Positions 53,726 through 64,000 of a stretch of DNA of 64,000 bases are shown in pieces. This stretch comes from Nitzschia sp. DOCU1. Its lineage: Eukaryota; Bacillariophyta; Bacillariophyceae; Bacillariales; Bacillariaceae. The notes below the pieces were generated by a model that had not been told where the DNA came from, did no database searches, and saw nothing but the letters and a program-made list of their open reading frames with translations. A program made the position numbers and the translations under genes. The stretch lies in NCBI GenBank assembly GCA_951394045.1, contig OX595992.1, positions 1 through 64,000 of the forward strand. The letters run 5' to 3'. How positions within the stretch are numbered: position 1 is the first letter of the stretch; the number at the start of each line of letters is the position of its first letter.

Positions 53726-55420
53726 TAAACCTACCGTAATGTTCAATTTTCTACCGAAGTAGTTATTATCTACCAGAATCCCCCTTCCCTGTATGTAGCA
53801 ACCCCGATACGGTCATCGTAGTCTGTAGAATTTGCACCGTATCCTCTATGTAGATTCTACCACGACGTCGCCAAAAAAGTAGATATTTTGAGGGCATTTT
53901 ATCTACTCTAAAAAGGACTCGACTCCTTCCGAGCCCACGTGGCATGCAATTTCATGCCAAATCATACCGTCATGCAGCGTCTGCTACTCACACAAGTCGT
54001 CTATTGTGTATTTAATAAAATTTCTACACCGCACGCTCAAACACATGAAGCGCTCGCGATGCAAAAAAAAGGATGACAAACACCAATGCAGCTGGCCCAT
54101 TTGCCAATACCGGATTGTACTCGTAAGCCTGGCACACTTACTGCCGCAGCGGATGATAGATTGCATGCATCGGCATGATGGGATTGTACACCTTGCAACT
54201 CCGTCATTTTTGGATTTACCGAGCGAGTTGCTGGCCATTCGAAGCGACAACCAGCAAAACAACAGGCCATCGTTGGTTCCATGCAGTCTCTGGTTGTGAA
54301 CCAGGATGCAGATGCAATATCATGTGATGTGAACGTGGCACTGGTGGCTGTCCACTATCGTCTCTTCTCTTGACGGATAGGGTTATTTTATTTCTGGAGC
54401 TTGAAAGGTTGGAGCTTGCCATCCTGCCTTGGTGTCGTGGCCAGGATTTGATCGGCCCTGATATCGCAAAAGCTGTGTTTGTTTGATTGACCTGGCAGCG
54501 GCGTTTTGTAATGCACACTTAAAAAAAGGATGGGTCGGCCACTACTACTATGACGATGACTTCAAAATCATGGGACGAAGAAAGATGGTGCATGTTCTTT
54601 TTCTTTACAGCAGCAACAACGATGACGACGACAGCGACAAGCAAAAATCAAGACCAAGGCTTCCACAATGATTTGTTCCTGGGTTTTGACTACTGCGACG
54701 ATTATCATCAGTCTCAACTGGACATAGGGTGGTCGACCGCTAGTACAGAAGCGGCAGCAACAACAAGCAACAATCAGAGAATCCCCTCCATGCCCGAGTT
54801 GAAAGCTGCTGTTACTTCTGCTAGTCCAGACGAGGAATTTTGGAGCGAATGAATCATTTCGACCCAAAGAAAAAGAAGAACAATCAACAAAAATTGGAAG
54901 AGCGAGAGCAATGGGAGAGGCTGAAAAAGAAGCTTGGCAGCGGAGTGCATGAAAAAACAACGATGACGACGACCAAATATCAAGGGCAAGGCTTCCACAA
55001 TGATGTTGACTACTGCGACAATTATCATCAGGTGTCACTGGACTTGGGGGCGACGGTAGTAGATTCTAGACTTGTTAACTAGTAGTACAAGGGTCAACCA
55101 CCCCAGCATCAATCTTGCGAAGTCCATCGGTACGTTGCCGCACCTTCGACTTCTACTACCAGGAGCTAGAACATACAGCACAGTACTTTACTGTGTACAA
55201 GAAACAGTTACAGTAGCTAGCTAGAGAGGAATGCTAGCTGCTGGCTCTATCCGGTCGGTCAACACGCGTCTTCTCGACTTCTCGACGCCCCCACCCACGA
55301 CGGCGCGCTGACTTGGACTCGAACGAACGCTTGTGCGCAGTTTGCAAACCCCTCCGACATAGACGACTGCGGTTTGTGCGGTAGATAATATGGTAGAGAA
55401 AGTTGAGTCTACGAACCCGG
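53726..55420. repeat. Block S, unit 2 (absent from unit 1)
   Basis: About 1.7 kb present between AAGTAAACCTACC and GGTATGTTAGAATTG in units 2 and 3 but missing from unit 1, where these words are adjacent. Contains the S coding-like frame listed next. Its origin, insertion or deletion, cannot be decided, since no target duplication or TIR was recognised. Confidence 0.75.
54550..55083 (+). CDS. Possible gene in block S with duplicated GFHND motif
   Basis: Two overlapping plus-strand frames (54550-54852 from an ATG, and 54849-55082 in another frame) each contain a related motif: QDQGFHNDLFLGFDYCDDYHQ and, about 330 bases later, YQGQGFHNDVDYCDNYHQ, each followed by LDxG. Preservation of the motif in two frames suggests an internally duplicated coding sequence now shifted, or exons. 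TTTTCTTTACAG before the first motif could be a splice acceptor. No known domain was recognised. Low confidence that this is a working gene. Confidence 0.3.
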
Positions 55421-55424
55421 TATG

Positions 55425-57173
55425 TTAGAATTGAAATTCCTTTTGTGGCTTTCCACGGTTGTACTTTCTTTCTTCATGACATGCCCGCTCCCAAATTCGA
55501 TAGAGTGCTTCGGGTGGTAAGACAAGCAATTCTCGCCATGGTTCTTGATGTCGTTCTTGTTTTTGACCATTTTCATCCTTGTTGGAAGTCGAAACAGCCA
55601 ACTCTTGCGCATTGGAAACTTGACAAATCCAATCCCCGTACTCGTCGGTGTGGTGAGAACATGTGGTAGTGGGAGACTCACAACCGGAACAATAAAATTT
55701 TAAATCTAGCTCTTGCTCTTCTAGTTCATCATCTGGGTCCTGATGATCTGCAAAACAATAGAAGTTGCCGGGAGGATCCAAAGCAGCGTGACAAGCTTTG
55801 TCAAGGGGATCTGTCGGAGTCGAATCCGAACTCAATTGGCCGCTGCATGTCGATGCGGTAGAATTTGAACAACTGGGTACCGATTGGCGCGGCAGCTCTT
55901 GCTTCTTGGTTCCGCTCTTGCTGTGATTCCCCAAAGAATGTATCGGAGATTGCGAGTTGGAAATCGGTGCGTATGGTGATGTCGGCGTGACGACTGAAGC
56001 ATCATTTGTCCACACAGAATGACGCCTTGTTGCATTGTCCCCAGTTTTGAAGTAGTCCTCACAGTCATACGAATTGTCGTTAAGATCCTTGAAACTATCG
56101 TGATTGTTTCCTACGGGATTGATACATGCCAAATCCCGAGCCCGTCGTCGTAGAAAGCCGACTCTTCCGGCGGGTCGCAGACATGAGCGGTTTGGTGATT
56201 GGGCATTGTCATCGTCGTCGAGAAAAAGGCCACCGACTTTTCGATGATCATCATCATCTTCAACTGTGGAATTCTCAACTTGGGTCCTCGGCGTCACCTT
56301 GACGGCACTACTAGAAGGAGGTTGAATCAAACTTTGTACATGCAGAGAGGGTTCCATCAGTCGTTCTTCTTCTGAACGTGTTTGTTCTTCTTGATAGAGA
56401 TAATGAGCAATCAATTGACGCCTCCGTTGTTCTCGTCGCCGTTCTTCCTTTGAGAGTCTCGCGTATGAATCAAAAAAATTTAGGTGGGGAGCGTATCCAT
56501 GATCCAACATGTGATTATTCGAATCGTCATTGAATGCTTGACCAGCAGGGGAACCACGATCATTTGCATTCGCAGTAATATTTTGGGCACTTGCCTTCAC
56601 TGCAGCAGCTGATCGTTTCGATTCCAAATAGACGAACGCCTCAATGGCTTCTCGGGTATTTCCATAGTATTCCGAGGCGGGTGTTAGATCGGCAAAATAG
56701 TCAGTGGCACTCATTCGAAGCTTACTCATTCCACGCTGATTACGTTCACGATGATTGTGACTGCGACTAGTACTTGATGATGACGATAAGGAAACATGGT
56801 CCTTGTACAATAATCTATTGGATCCCCAGATTGTGCTAGGTTTAGCTTCATCGGGGGGTGCATTCATCCCTGACGAGGAACGACCCGATATCAGATGAGG
56901 AGATGATTCCCAATGATGACTTGCTTCTTCCTGCTTGCCCTGGTGAAGATAGGGAAGAATTGATTTACATCGAAGCGTTCTCTTGTGTGTAGAGTTTCGG
57001 CCCGGACTATTTCCATTTCGTTGGTGGTGGTTGATGCCGCCATTGTTACCACCGCTACCGCTCGGATTGCAAGGGTTTTGGATGCCGCTGCTACTTTGTC
57101 GAATCCCGTTGAGATAGCCAGCATAGAAAGAATAATGGAGATACCGATCCTCAATGTCGTTGCTGGGCCCCAT
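55425..57173 (-). CDS. Gene G, copy 2: unknown 582-aa protein
   Basis: Same protein as copy 1 apart from one missing Ser and Ala for Thr. The first ATG is at 57173. Upstream sequence through the putative intron is identical in kind to copy 1. Its 3' side differs: here block S follows the stop, whereas in copy 1 element E and flank R lie there. Confidence 0.6.
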   Translation of the reverse strand: MGPSNDIEDRYLHYSFYAGYLNGIRQSSSGIQNPCNPSGSGGNNGGINHHQRNGNSPGRNSTHKRTLRCKSILPYLHQGKQEEASHHWESSPHLISGRSSSGMNAPPDEAKPSTIWGSNRLLYKDHVSLSSSSSTSRSHNHRERNQRGMSKLRMSATDYFADLTPASEYYGNTREAIEAFVYLESKRSAAAVKASAQNITANANDRGSPAGQAFNDDSNNHMLDHGYAPHLNFFDSYARLSKEERRREQRRRQLIAHYLYQEEQTRSEEERLMEPSLHVQSLIQPPSSSAVKVTPRTQVENSTVEDDDDHRKVGGLFLDDDDNAQSPNRSCLRPAGRVGFLRRRARDLACINPVGNNHDSFKDLNDNSYDCEDYFKTGDNATRRHSVWTNDASVVTPTSPYAPISNSQSPIHSLGNHSKSGTKKQELPRQSVPSCSNSTASTCSGQLSSDSTPTDPLDKACHAALDPPGNFYCFADHQDPDDELEEQELDLKFYCSGCESPTTTCSHHTDEYGDWICQVSNAQELAVSTSNKDENGQKQERHQEPWRELLVLPPEALYRIWERACHEERKYNRGKPQKEFQF

Positions 57174-58523
57174 GATGCTAGCAAATTCAATGAAATGGAA
57201 CCATGCCAAAAACAAACACAATATCACACCGGTGTTGTTGCGTCCAATTGAGAAAGCAATGCTTCCTTGGCACGATCTACGTGTGCCAATGAGTTCCGGC
57301 GGGATACCTGAAACTTAGACTCGCGCGGATCCGTTGGTGCTTCTAGGCTTATTTGTGACTTTTCTTCGTCCTCAATAAAACAATGAGAGGAGTCTTGTGG
57401 TCTTCGCGCGCAAATCTGTCGCAACAGGTGGGCTGCATCCTGGACGTTTTGATTGATCGGGCTTGAAGGTGAGGAGCATCTGGCGACATACGAAATTGCT
57501 GGTTGAAACGCCGAGCGCCAAACGTTTTTGCCGAATCAACCTTAGCGGAGTCCTTTCGGCCTTTGCTTGCGTGGTATTGCCGATGACTTACCTCTCCTCG
57601 TAGTTCGCAGATCAGAATGAGACGAGTTACGTAAAAATTGAGGGGAAGGGGCTGAGGAGGGAAATCTTCCGACTTTGTCTCTCTCTGGGAGCTAAAAAGC
57701 TTTTTCATCATCAGCGTTCGTCGAGTCAATAAGTAATTTCCGGCAAAGAACGTTCTTTACGAGACCCTGTGTTTATTCTTTGGCAGGAAATGTCCGAGGG
57801 GCTTAGGATTCACCACAATCCTATTGAAAAGGTTCTATCGGAACTTGGGGTAGAAACGTCCAACGTTTGCACCACAGAAAGGCAGTCTGAATTCCTGATT
57901 AAATGTAAGGAGGCCTATGTGAGGTCAGGTAGGCAGCGAAGATTTCCATTATTAACGTTTGTCGACTGGAATAGTATTTCCCGACAAAGAACGTTTAGCA
58001 TGAGCCTTCATTAAATGATAAATGTCTACGAGGCATAAAGAAAGGGCTTAGGATTTATACTATTTCATTTAACAAGGTTCTTGTTACAGCTCTTTAAGTT
58101 CTTCAAGTAGGACCAGTAGAATCCTACGGACCTTGTAATGGGCGTCCAAAAATGAGCCAGCCCTCCCCAAATTTTCGTTTCCCGCCCAAACTATCGGCAG
58201 TTTTCTAGCTACAGACAATGATATCCCATAGCTCCACGTAGCGCTCAAGAGATGATCAGGGAGAAAACTATTGGCTCTATCGTTAGCTGCTATTAACGCC
58301 AATCAGAAGAGGTGCCGCTATAGCGTCACGAAATTTTATCTTCGTCCAATCGTTGGCCTAACTCTCTCCAACGTCGAAACAGATCCGACCGCACGAAAGA
58401 GCGTGCAATTTTACCTAGGGTCGGTCATGCCGGTGAGTTCCATGCTTTCGTTTCCCGCCCTCCTATCGGACACGAAAAGTGAGCCTGTCGGGGCGAAGTT
58501 TGCCAAAAAATTAAAACCCCACC

Positions 58524-59552
58524 ATGTCGGCACCCCCAACGGCCCCCACGGGCCACCAGGATTCCTTCCAACCGATCCGGGCGGTTCCTAGGCGTGTCAG
58601 GGAGCCTGATGACTGGTCTCGGGTTAGCGACGACCATATTGATGAACTTGTCCATGCCGAATCCATTTTTGTCTCAAATTCGGACAATTCCCGTGATATG
58701 GGCCCACCATCGCCGAATGAGACAAACGATGCTGCGACCGACGGCATTGGAGTCAACGAGGCTACTGCAAACGAGAAAGATGATGCTGCCAGTGATGGTT
58801 CTGCAGTGGAGGAGGCAATTGCAGGTGTGTTGGCACTTGACCCTGGTGCCGCCGGCAAAGAGCGTTCGAAAAAATTTTCATACAGAAAGAAGAAACTTCT
58901 CGGCGACGCCCAGCTCTACTCGACAACCGGCTTCCAAATTCCAGGCATTCATGGGCGGATTGTTGGTGTAATTGTCGAGTGTCCCAACAAGAAGCGGAAC
59001 AATGGCCAGTTCAGGGTCGATTGGATCACCCATTCCCCGGGCATGCCTGCTACCGTCGACCGTTCATTGCTTCGAGAATGGTTCCCGGCCAATGATTACA
59101 TTCGGTCCCATTTCCAACAAGCAGCTCATGACTACGAGCATGCAGGTCCTGCTGGAATTCGGCAACACCTCCACATGTCTTTTGGGACTCAGGCACCAGG
59201 TCCAACAGCCTCTCCTATTCAAGCCATGCCACCTCCACAGGCCACCATTGTACTCACGACTCCAGTGAGGTATGCAGCACGGGCAGCGATGATGACGGCG
59301 GCAGACTCTGTCTCAACGATGACAAACAGCAATTTCATGGGGCTATCAGCGCTATCAACTGCTAGGTTGACTAGAAGCAATGCTAGTGGAGGGAGCTATG
59401 TTGACTCGGATTCCCAGGACGGGGACGACTTGGATGAAGACGACAATGCCTGGCTCAACATTCCCGACGGGATCGAAGTAGAGCTAGAGGAGCCATCTGA
59501 TGATGAAGATGGTCCGAACGACAACGGCATCCCCGGTGGACAGTTTGATTGA
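58524..59552 (+). CDS. D3 transposase N-terminal fragment
   Basis: 342 aa, identical by eye to the D2 fragment. It stops at the same place with the same loss of the catalytic core, so the deletion predates duplication of the unit. Confidence 0.65.
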   Translation: MSAPPTAPTGHQDSFQPIRAVPRRVREPDDWSRVSDDHIDELVHAESIFVSNSDNSRDMGPPSPNETNDAATDGIGVNEATANEKDDAASDGSAVEEAIAGVLALDPGAAGKERSKKFSYRKKKLLGDAQLYSTTGFQIPGIHGRIVGVIVECPNKKRNNGQFRVDWITHSPGMPATVDRSLLREWFPANDYIRSHFQQAAHDYEHAGPAGIRQHLHMSFGTQAPGPTASPIQAMPPPQATIVLTTPVRYAARAAMMTAADSVSTMTNSNFMGLSALSTARLTRSNASGGSYVDSDSQDGDDLDEDDNAWLNIPDGIEVELEEPSDDEDGPNDNGIPGGQFD

Positions 59553-59845
59553 CTGGGTTGAACAAAAACACCAGAGCGAGCGTTTGTTTGTGCCGGAATT
59601 GTGGCCCCTGTCACATGCATATCCCGACAGACGTAGAGGAACGCCAGCTCCACAAGTTGTTCCCGAAGGGGATGTCATGCCACACCATCCTCACTAGCGA
59701 TCTGGGGCGACAAATTTGGAGAAATGTGAACGGGAAGATCACAGTCCAATACGGTCACCCGGCACTGACACAGCTGAAAGTACGACTGGGCAAAGCCCCA
59801 CAACAGAGAAAAAGAAAGGATCCGCCTTTGTCGGTAACTGTATAA
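59549..59845 (+). pseudogene. D3 transposase C-terminal fragment
   Basis: Same frame and Cys-containing tail as in D2 (ASVCLCRNCGPCHMH). Confidence 0.55.
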
Positions 59846-59890
59846 TTATTGATTAGTTAGAAAAGAGGTCACTAGATAATTAGACTATCT

Positions 59891-60547
59891 CTATTTGCTC
59901 CCTGCATTCTTGAAGCCAGTGTAGGTACCGCCTTGTGGGGCGGGGAACGAATCCTGGATCTCTCCCACTACGCAAGCTGGAAGAGGCTTACGGTTGCCCT
60001 TTCCTAGGCAACCACTGATGAAGGTTGTTGCGTCACGGTAAAGGGCATAACGAATCTCCTTCGTGGGGATGCCCTGTTCCAACATTGCATCACCCTTGTC
60101 AACGAATAGGTGCTCATACATGGTACGCCCACCGGTGCCCTCAACCACCTGATTCAGAAAGCACGGCGACTCCCCACACCATTCGCACTTAGGTTCGATG
60201 GGAGGCAAAGTAGCACCAGCAGAAAATTTGCCCGAATTGCGCAAGTATTGCTGGAAAGCTTCGACGTCCTCAGCTGAAATCTCGTCCGGGAAGTCAAGCG
60301 TCATGAAGCGAGGGTCCGGACCCGGTTCGCTGAACATACGAATGTTGTTCCCAATGTTCGTCACTTCAATCACATCGATCGTCTCGTTCCTACCAGTGCG
60401 GCGGTTCTGCTCTTCGTTGGAGAGCCGAATCGCAGTTGCAACTGTGGAATCCATCGGATCTGGCTCGGTATCAGAGCCGTAATCGACCGCCCCAAGGAAG
60501 TCCATGCCGTAGGGGTTATGAGAGAGGTCTCTGGCATTCGAACCCAT
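59891..60547 (-). CDS. D3 accessory protein, 218 aa
   Basis: Same predicted protein as in D2. One base differs within the gene (TCGAGCG in D2, TCAAGCG here) without changing the peptide. It keeps CEWCGESPC. Confidence 0.7.
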   Translation of the reverse strand: MGSNARDLSHNPYGMDFLGAVDYGSDTEPDPMDSTVATAIRLSNEEQNRRTGRNETIDVIEVTNIGNNIRMFSEPGPDPRFMTLDFPDEISAEDVEAFQQYLRNSGKFSAGATLPPIEPKCEWCGESPCFLNQVVEGTGGRTMYEHLFVDKGDAMLEQGIPTKEIRYALYRDATTFISGCLGKGNRKPLPACVVGEIQDSFPAPQGGTYTGFKNAGSK

Positions 60548-60998
60548 CGTATGTGATAGTCAAAACAAGTGAAATGAATCAATAATGTCATGGTTTGGTG
60601 TTGGATGCAGAAGGTTGATTGTCGGAGGGAGTTCGATAGCACGTTTTTATTACGACAAGGATAAGGTAAGGATAAGGTAAGGATAAGGCAAGGATAAGGC
60701 AAGGATAAGGCAAGGATAAGGCAAGGATAAGGAAAATGCTGAAAAAATCGGCACGAAATACGTATTTCGTGCCGCTGAAATCGGCACGAAATTGGGCGGC
60801 CCGGCGCACCGCACGCCGCCATAGCGGCGTGAAATTCACCTCATCCGATTGGCGTTAAGCGTCCGTGCTGCCTCCTTCATGAATTCGGCCTATCGACCCA
60901 TTCTTGCTGACAGGCGAACCTCCAACCATCAACCCTCCAGGGTAGCTACACTCTATATGTGGCAGCCTTAGGCTGCTTTTACTTATAGTATCCCCAAG

Positions 60999-62693
60999 TA
61001 AACCTACCGTAATGTTCAATTTTCTACCGAAGTAGTTATTATCTACCAGAATCCCCCTTCCCTGTATGTAGCAACCCCGATACGGTCATCGTAGTCTGTA
61101 GAATTTGCACCGTATCCTCTATGTAGATTCTACCACGACGTCGCCAAAAAAGTAGATATTTTGAGGGCATTTTATCTACTCTAAAAAGGACTCGACTCCT
61201 TCCGAGCCCACGTGGCATGCAATTTCATGCCAAATCATACCGTCATGCAGCGTCTGCTACTCACACAAGTCGTCTATTGTGTATTTAATAAAATTTCTAC
61301 ACCGCACGCTCAAACACATGAAGCGCTCGCGATGCAAAAAAAAGGATGACAAACACCAATGCAGCTGGCCCATTTGCCAATACCGGATTGTACTCGTAAG
61401 CCTGGCACACTTACTGCCGCAGCGGATGATAGATTGCATGCATCGGCATGATGGGATTGTACACCTTGCAACTCCGTCATTTTTGGATTTACCGAGCGAG
61501 TTGCTGGCCATTCGAAGCGACAACCAGCAAAACAACAGGCCATCGTTGGTTCCATGCAGTCTCTGGTTGTGAACCAGGATGCAGATGCAATATCATGTGA
61601 TGTGAACGTGGCACTGGTGGCTGTCCACTATCGTCTCTTCTCTTGACGGATAGGGTTATTTTATTTCTGGAGCTTGAAAGGTTGGAGCTTGCCATCCTGC
61701 CTTGGTGTCGTGGCCAGGATTTGATCGGCCCTGATATCGCAAAAGCTGTGTTTGTTTGATTGACCTGGCAGCGGCGTTTTGTAATGCACACTTAAAAAAA
61801 GGATGGGTCGGCCACTACTACTATGACGATGACTTCAAAATCATGGGACGAAGAAAGATGGTGCATGTTCTTTTTCTTTACAGCAGCAACAACGATGACG
61901 ACGACAGCGACAAGCAAAAATCAAGACCAAGGCTTCCACAATGATTTGTTCCTGGGTTTTGACTACTGCGACGATTATCATCAGTCTCAACTGGACATAG
62001 GGTGGTCGACCGCTAGTACAGAAGCGGCAGCAACAACAAGCAACAATCAGAGAATCCCCTCCATGCCCGAGTTGAAAGCTGCTGTTACTTCTGCTAGTCC
62101 AGACGAGGAATTTTGGAGCGAATGAATCATTTCGACCCAAAGAAAAAGAAGAACAATCAACAAAAATTGGAAGAGCGAGAGCAATGGGAGAGGCTGAAAA
62201 AGAAGCTTGGCAGCGGAGTGCATGAAAAAACAACGATGACGACGACCAAATATCAAGGGCAAGGCTTCCACAATGATGTTGACTACTGCGACAATTATCA
62301 TCAGGTGTCACTGGACTTGGGGGCGACGGTAGTAGATTCTAGACTTGTTAACTAGTAGTACAAGGGTCAACCACCCCAGCATCAATCTTGCGAAGTCCAT
62401 CGGTACGTTGCCGCACCTTCGACTTCTACTACCAGGAGCTAGAACATACAGCACAGTACTTTACTGTGTACAAGAAACAGTTACAGTAGCTAGCTAGAGA
62501 GGAATGCTAGCTGCTGGCTCTATCCGGTCGGTCAACACGCGTCTTCTCGACTTCTCGACGCCCCCACCCACGACGGCGCGCTGACTTGGACTCGAACGAA
62601 CGCTTGTGCGCAGTTTGCAAACCCCTCCGACATAGACGACTGCGGTTTGTGCGGTAGATAATATGGTAGAGAAAGTTGAGTCTACGAACCCGG
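60999..62693. repeat. Block S, unit 3
   Basis: Copy of the unit 2 block, including the GFHND motif pair (about 61823-62355). Confidence 0.75.
61823..62356 (+). CDS. Possible gene in block S, unit 3 copy
   Basis: Same two overlapping frames as 54550-55083. No difference from unit 2 was noticed. Confidence 0.3.
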
Positions 62694-62697
62694 TATG

Positions 62698-64000
62698 TTA
62701 GAATTGAAATTCCTTTTGTGGCTTTCCACGGTTGTACTTTCTTTCTTCATGACATGCCCGCTCCCAAATTCGATAGAGTGCTTCGGGTGGTAAGACAAGC
62801 AATTCTCGCCATGGTTCTTGATGTCGTTCTTGTTTTTGACCATTTTCATCCTTGTTGGAAGTCGAAACAGCCAACTCTTGCGCATTGGAAACTTGACAAA
62901 TCCAATCCCCGTACTCGTCGGTGTGGTGAGAACATGTGGTAGTGGGAGACTCACAACCGGAACAATAAAATTTTAAATCTAGCTCTTGCTCTTCTAGTTC
63001 ATCATCTGGGTCCTGATGATCTGCAAAACAATAGAAGTTGCCGGGAGGATCCAAAGCAGCGTGACAAGCTTTGTCAAGGGGATCTGTCGGAGTCGAATCC
63101 GAACTCAATTGGCCGCTGCATGTCGATGCGGTAGAATTTGAACAACTGGGTACCGATTGGCGCGGCAGCTCTTGCTTCTTGGTTCCGCTCTTGCTGTGAT
63201 TCCCCAAAGAATGTATCGGAGATTGCGAGTTGGAAATCGGTGCGTATGGTGATGTCGGCGTGACGACTGAAGCATCATTTGTCCACACAGAATGACGCCT
63301 TGTTGCATTGTCCCCAGTTTTGAAGTAGTCCTCACAGTCATACGAATTGTCGTTAAGATCCTTGAAACTATCGTGATTGTTTCCTACGGGATTGATACAT
63401 GCCAAATCCCGAGCCCGTCGTCGTAGAAAGCCGACTCTTCCGGCGGGTCGCAGACATGAGCGGTTTGGTGATTGGGCATTGTCATCGTCGTCGAGAAAAA
63501 GGCCACCGACTTTTCGATGATCATCATCATCTTCAACTGTGGAATTCTCAACTTGGGTCCTCGGCGTCACCTTGACGGCACTACTAGAAGGAGGTTGAAT
63601 CAAACTTTGTACATGCAGAGAGGGTTCCATCAGTCGTTCTTCTTCTGAACGTGTTTGTTCTTCTTGATAGAGATAATGAGCAATCAATTGACGCCTCCGT
63701 TGTTCTCGTCGCCGTTCTTCCTTTGAGAGTCTCGCGTATGAATCAAAAAAATTTAGGTGGGGAGCGTATCCATGATCCAACATGTGATTATTCGAATCGT
63801 CATTGAATGCTTGACCAGCAGGGGAACCACGATCATTTGCATTCGCAGTAATATTTTGGGCACTTGCCTTCACTGCAGCAGCTGATCGTTTCGATTCCAA
63901 ATAGACGAACGCCTCAATGGCTTCTCGGGTATTTCCATAGTATTCCGAGGCGGGTGTTAGATCGGCAAAATAGTCAGTGGCACTCATTCGAAGCTTACTC
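62698..64000 (-). CDS. Gene G, copy 3, cut by the window edge
   Basis: Matches copy 2, including Ala in KRSAAAV and the single Ser in STSNKDE. By comparison its ATG should lie about 446 bp beyond the window. The internal ATG near 63987 is not the start. Confidence 0.6.
   Translation of the reverse strand, partial: SKLRMSATDYFADLTPASEYYGNTREAIEAFVYLESKRSAAAVKASAQNITANANDRGSPAGQAFNDDSNNHMLDHGYAPHLNFFDSYARLSKEERRREQRRRQLIAHYLYQEEQTRSEEERLMEPSLHVQSLIQPPSSSAVKVTPRTQVENSTVEDDDDHRKVGGLFLDDDDNAQSPNRSCLRPAGRVGFLRRRARDLACINPVGNNHDSFKDLNDNSYDCEDYFKTGDNATRRHSVWTNDASVVTPTSPYAPISNSQSPIHSLGNHSKSGTKKQELPRQSVPSCSNSTASTCSGQLSSDSTPTDPLDKACHAALDPPGNFYCFADHQDPDDELEEQELDLKFYCSGCESPTTTCSHHTDEYGDWICQVSNAQELAVSTSNKDENGQKQERHQEPWRELLVLPPEALYRIWERACHEERKYNRGKPQKEFQF

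Larger units (their letters stand above)
50151..57452. repeat. Tandem array unit 2 (L, D2, R, S, gene G)
   Basis: 7,302 bp. Its offset to unit 3 is 7,303 bp in L and 7,273 bp after a 30-bp deletion in unit 3 near 58320. Only a handful of substitutions were noticed between units 2 and 3. Confidence 0.9.
58297..60854 (+). mobile_element. Element D3: piggyBac-like, near copy of D2
   Basis: 2,558 bp between TTAA at 58293-58296 and 60855-60858. Same TIRs as D2. Lacks 30 bp including one GCCGCTATAGCGGC/CACGAAAT unit near the left end. Confidence 0.85.
57453..64000. repeat. Tandem array unit 3 (L, D3, R, S, gene G partial)
   Basis: Nearly identical to unit 2 apart from a 30-bp deletion in the left subterminal region of D3 and a few substitutions. 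It runs off the right end of the window, so the array may continue. Confidence 0.9.

Noticed and set aside
54568..55038. 156-codon minus-strand frame in block S
   Set aside because: Cys/Arg/Ser-biased translation opposite the plus-strand motif-bearing frames; no recognisable domain.

Overview
The window looks like nuclear DNA from a eukaryotic alga, most probably a pennate diatom. The grounds are TTAGGG-type telomere repeats, mostly intronless genes with one short (75 nt) GT-AG intron, Ty1/copia and Ty3/gypsy retrotransposons whose reading frames resemble diatom ones, an L1-like LINE, and piggyBac-like elements with TTAA target sites. The species cannot be fixed from the sequence. Single-copy host genes are few and mobile DNA dominates.

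Layout. 1-7.9 kb: an OCRE/C2H2 RNA-binding-type protein and a huge (>1,850 aa) modular repeat protein, both on the minus strand. The 5' end of the repeat protein runs straight into a 428-bp telomere-type array (7899-8326). 8.3-9.9 kb: subtelomere-like repeats ending in a second short telomere motif, which abuts a LINE truncated in its endonuclease (9.9-12.3 kb). 12.7-15.7 kb: three small plus-strand genes (a RING-H2 protein, an unknown, and a PIP-box protein) separated by minisatellites. 15.8-19.4 kb: noncoding repeat arrays, including about 16 units built round a TACCCC/GGGGTA palindrome, plus an integrase relic.

19.4-39.6 kb is a nest of retrotransposons. Element A (Ty3/gypsy, minus strand, 19.4-31.6 kb) is dead and is interrupted by B1, an intact Ty3/gypsy element with an AAAAC target duplication. 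A second, nearly identical copy, B2, lies in inverted orientation inside a decayed Ty1/copia element C (32.2-39.6 kb), with an ATCCC target duplication. A has gag and pol in one frame separated by UGA-CGG, and carries an in-frame 1,239-bp tandem duplication of the gag end plus protease.

39.6-43.9 kb: simple repeats, then a two-exon gene for a secreted or membrane protein. 43.96-64 kb: a tandem array of about 6.2-7.3 kb units. Each holds flank L, a piggyBac-like element at one TTAA (D1, D2 or D3), flank R, a 1.7-kb block S (absent from copy 1) and an unknown gene of about 583 codons, here called G (copies 1, 2 and a third cut by the window edge). Copies 2 and 3 are almost identical. Copy 1 carries a different piggyBac-like relative at the same target site, and also an extra TIR element, E. 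All the piggyBac-like elements have lost most of the transposase catalytic core, but D2 and D3 keep an intact second gene of unknown function on the opposite strand.

Start codons were checked against the DNA. Several long open frames begin with GTG or TTG, so first-ATG positions are given instead.
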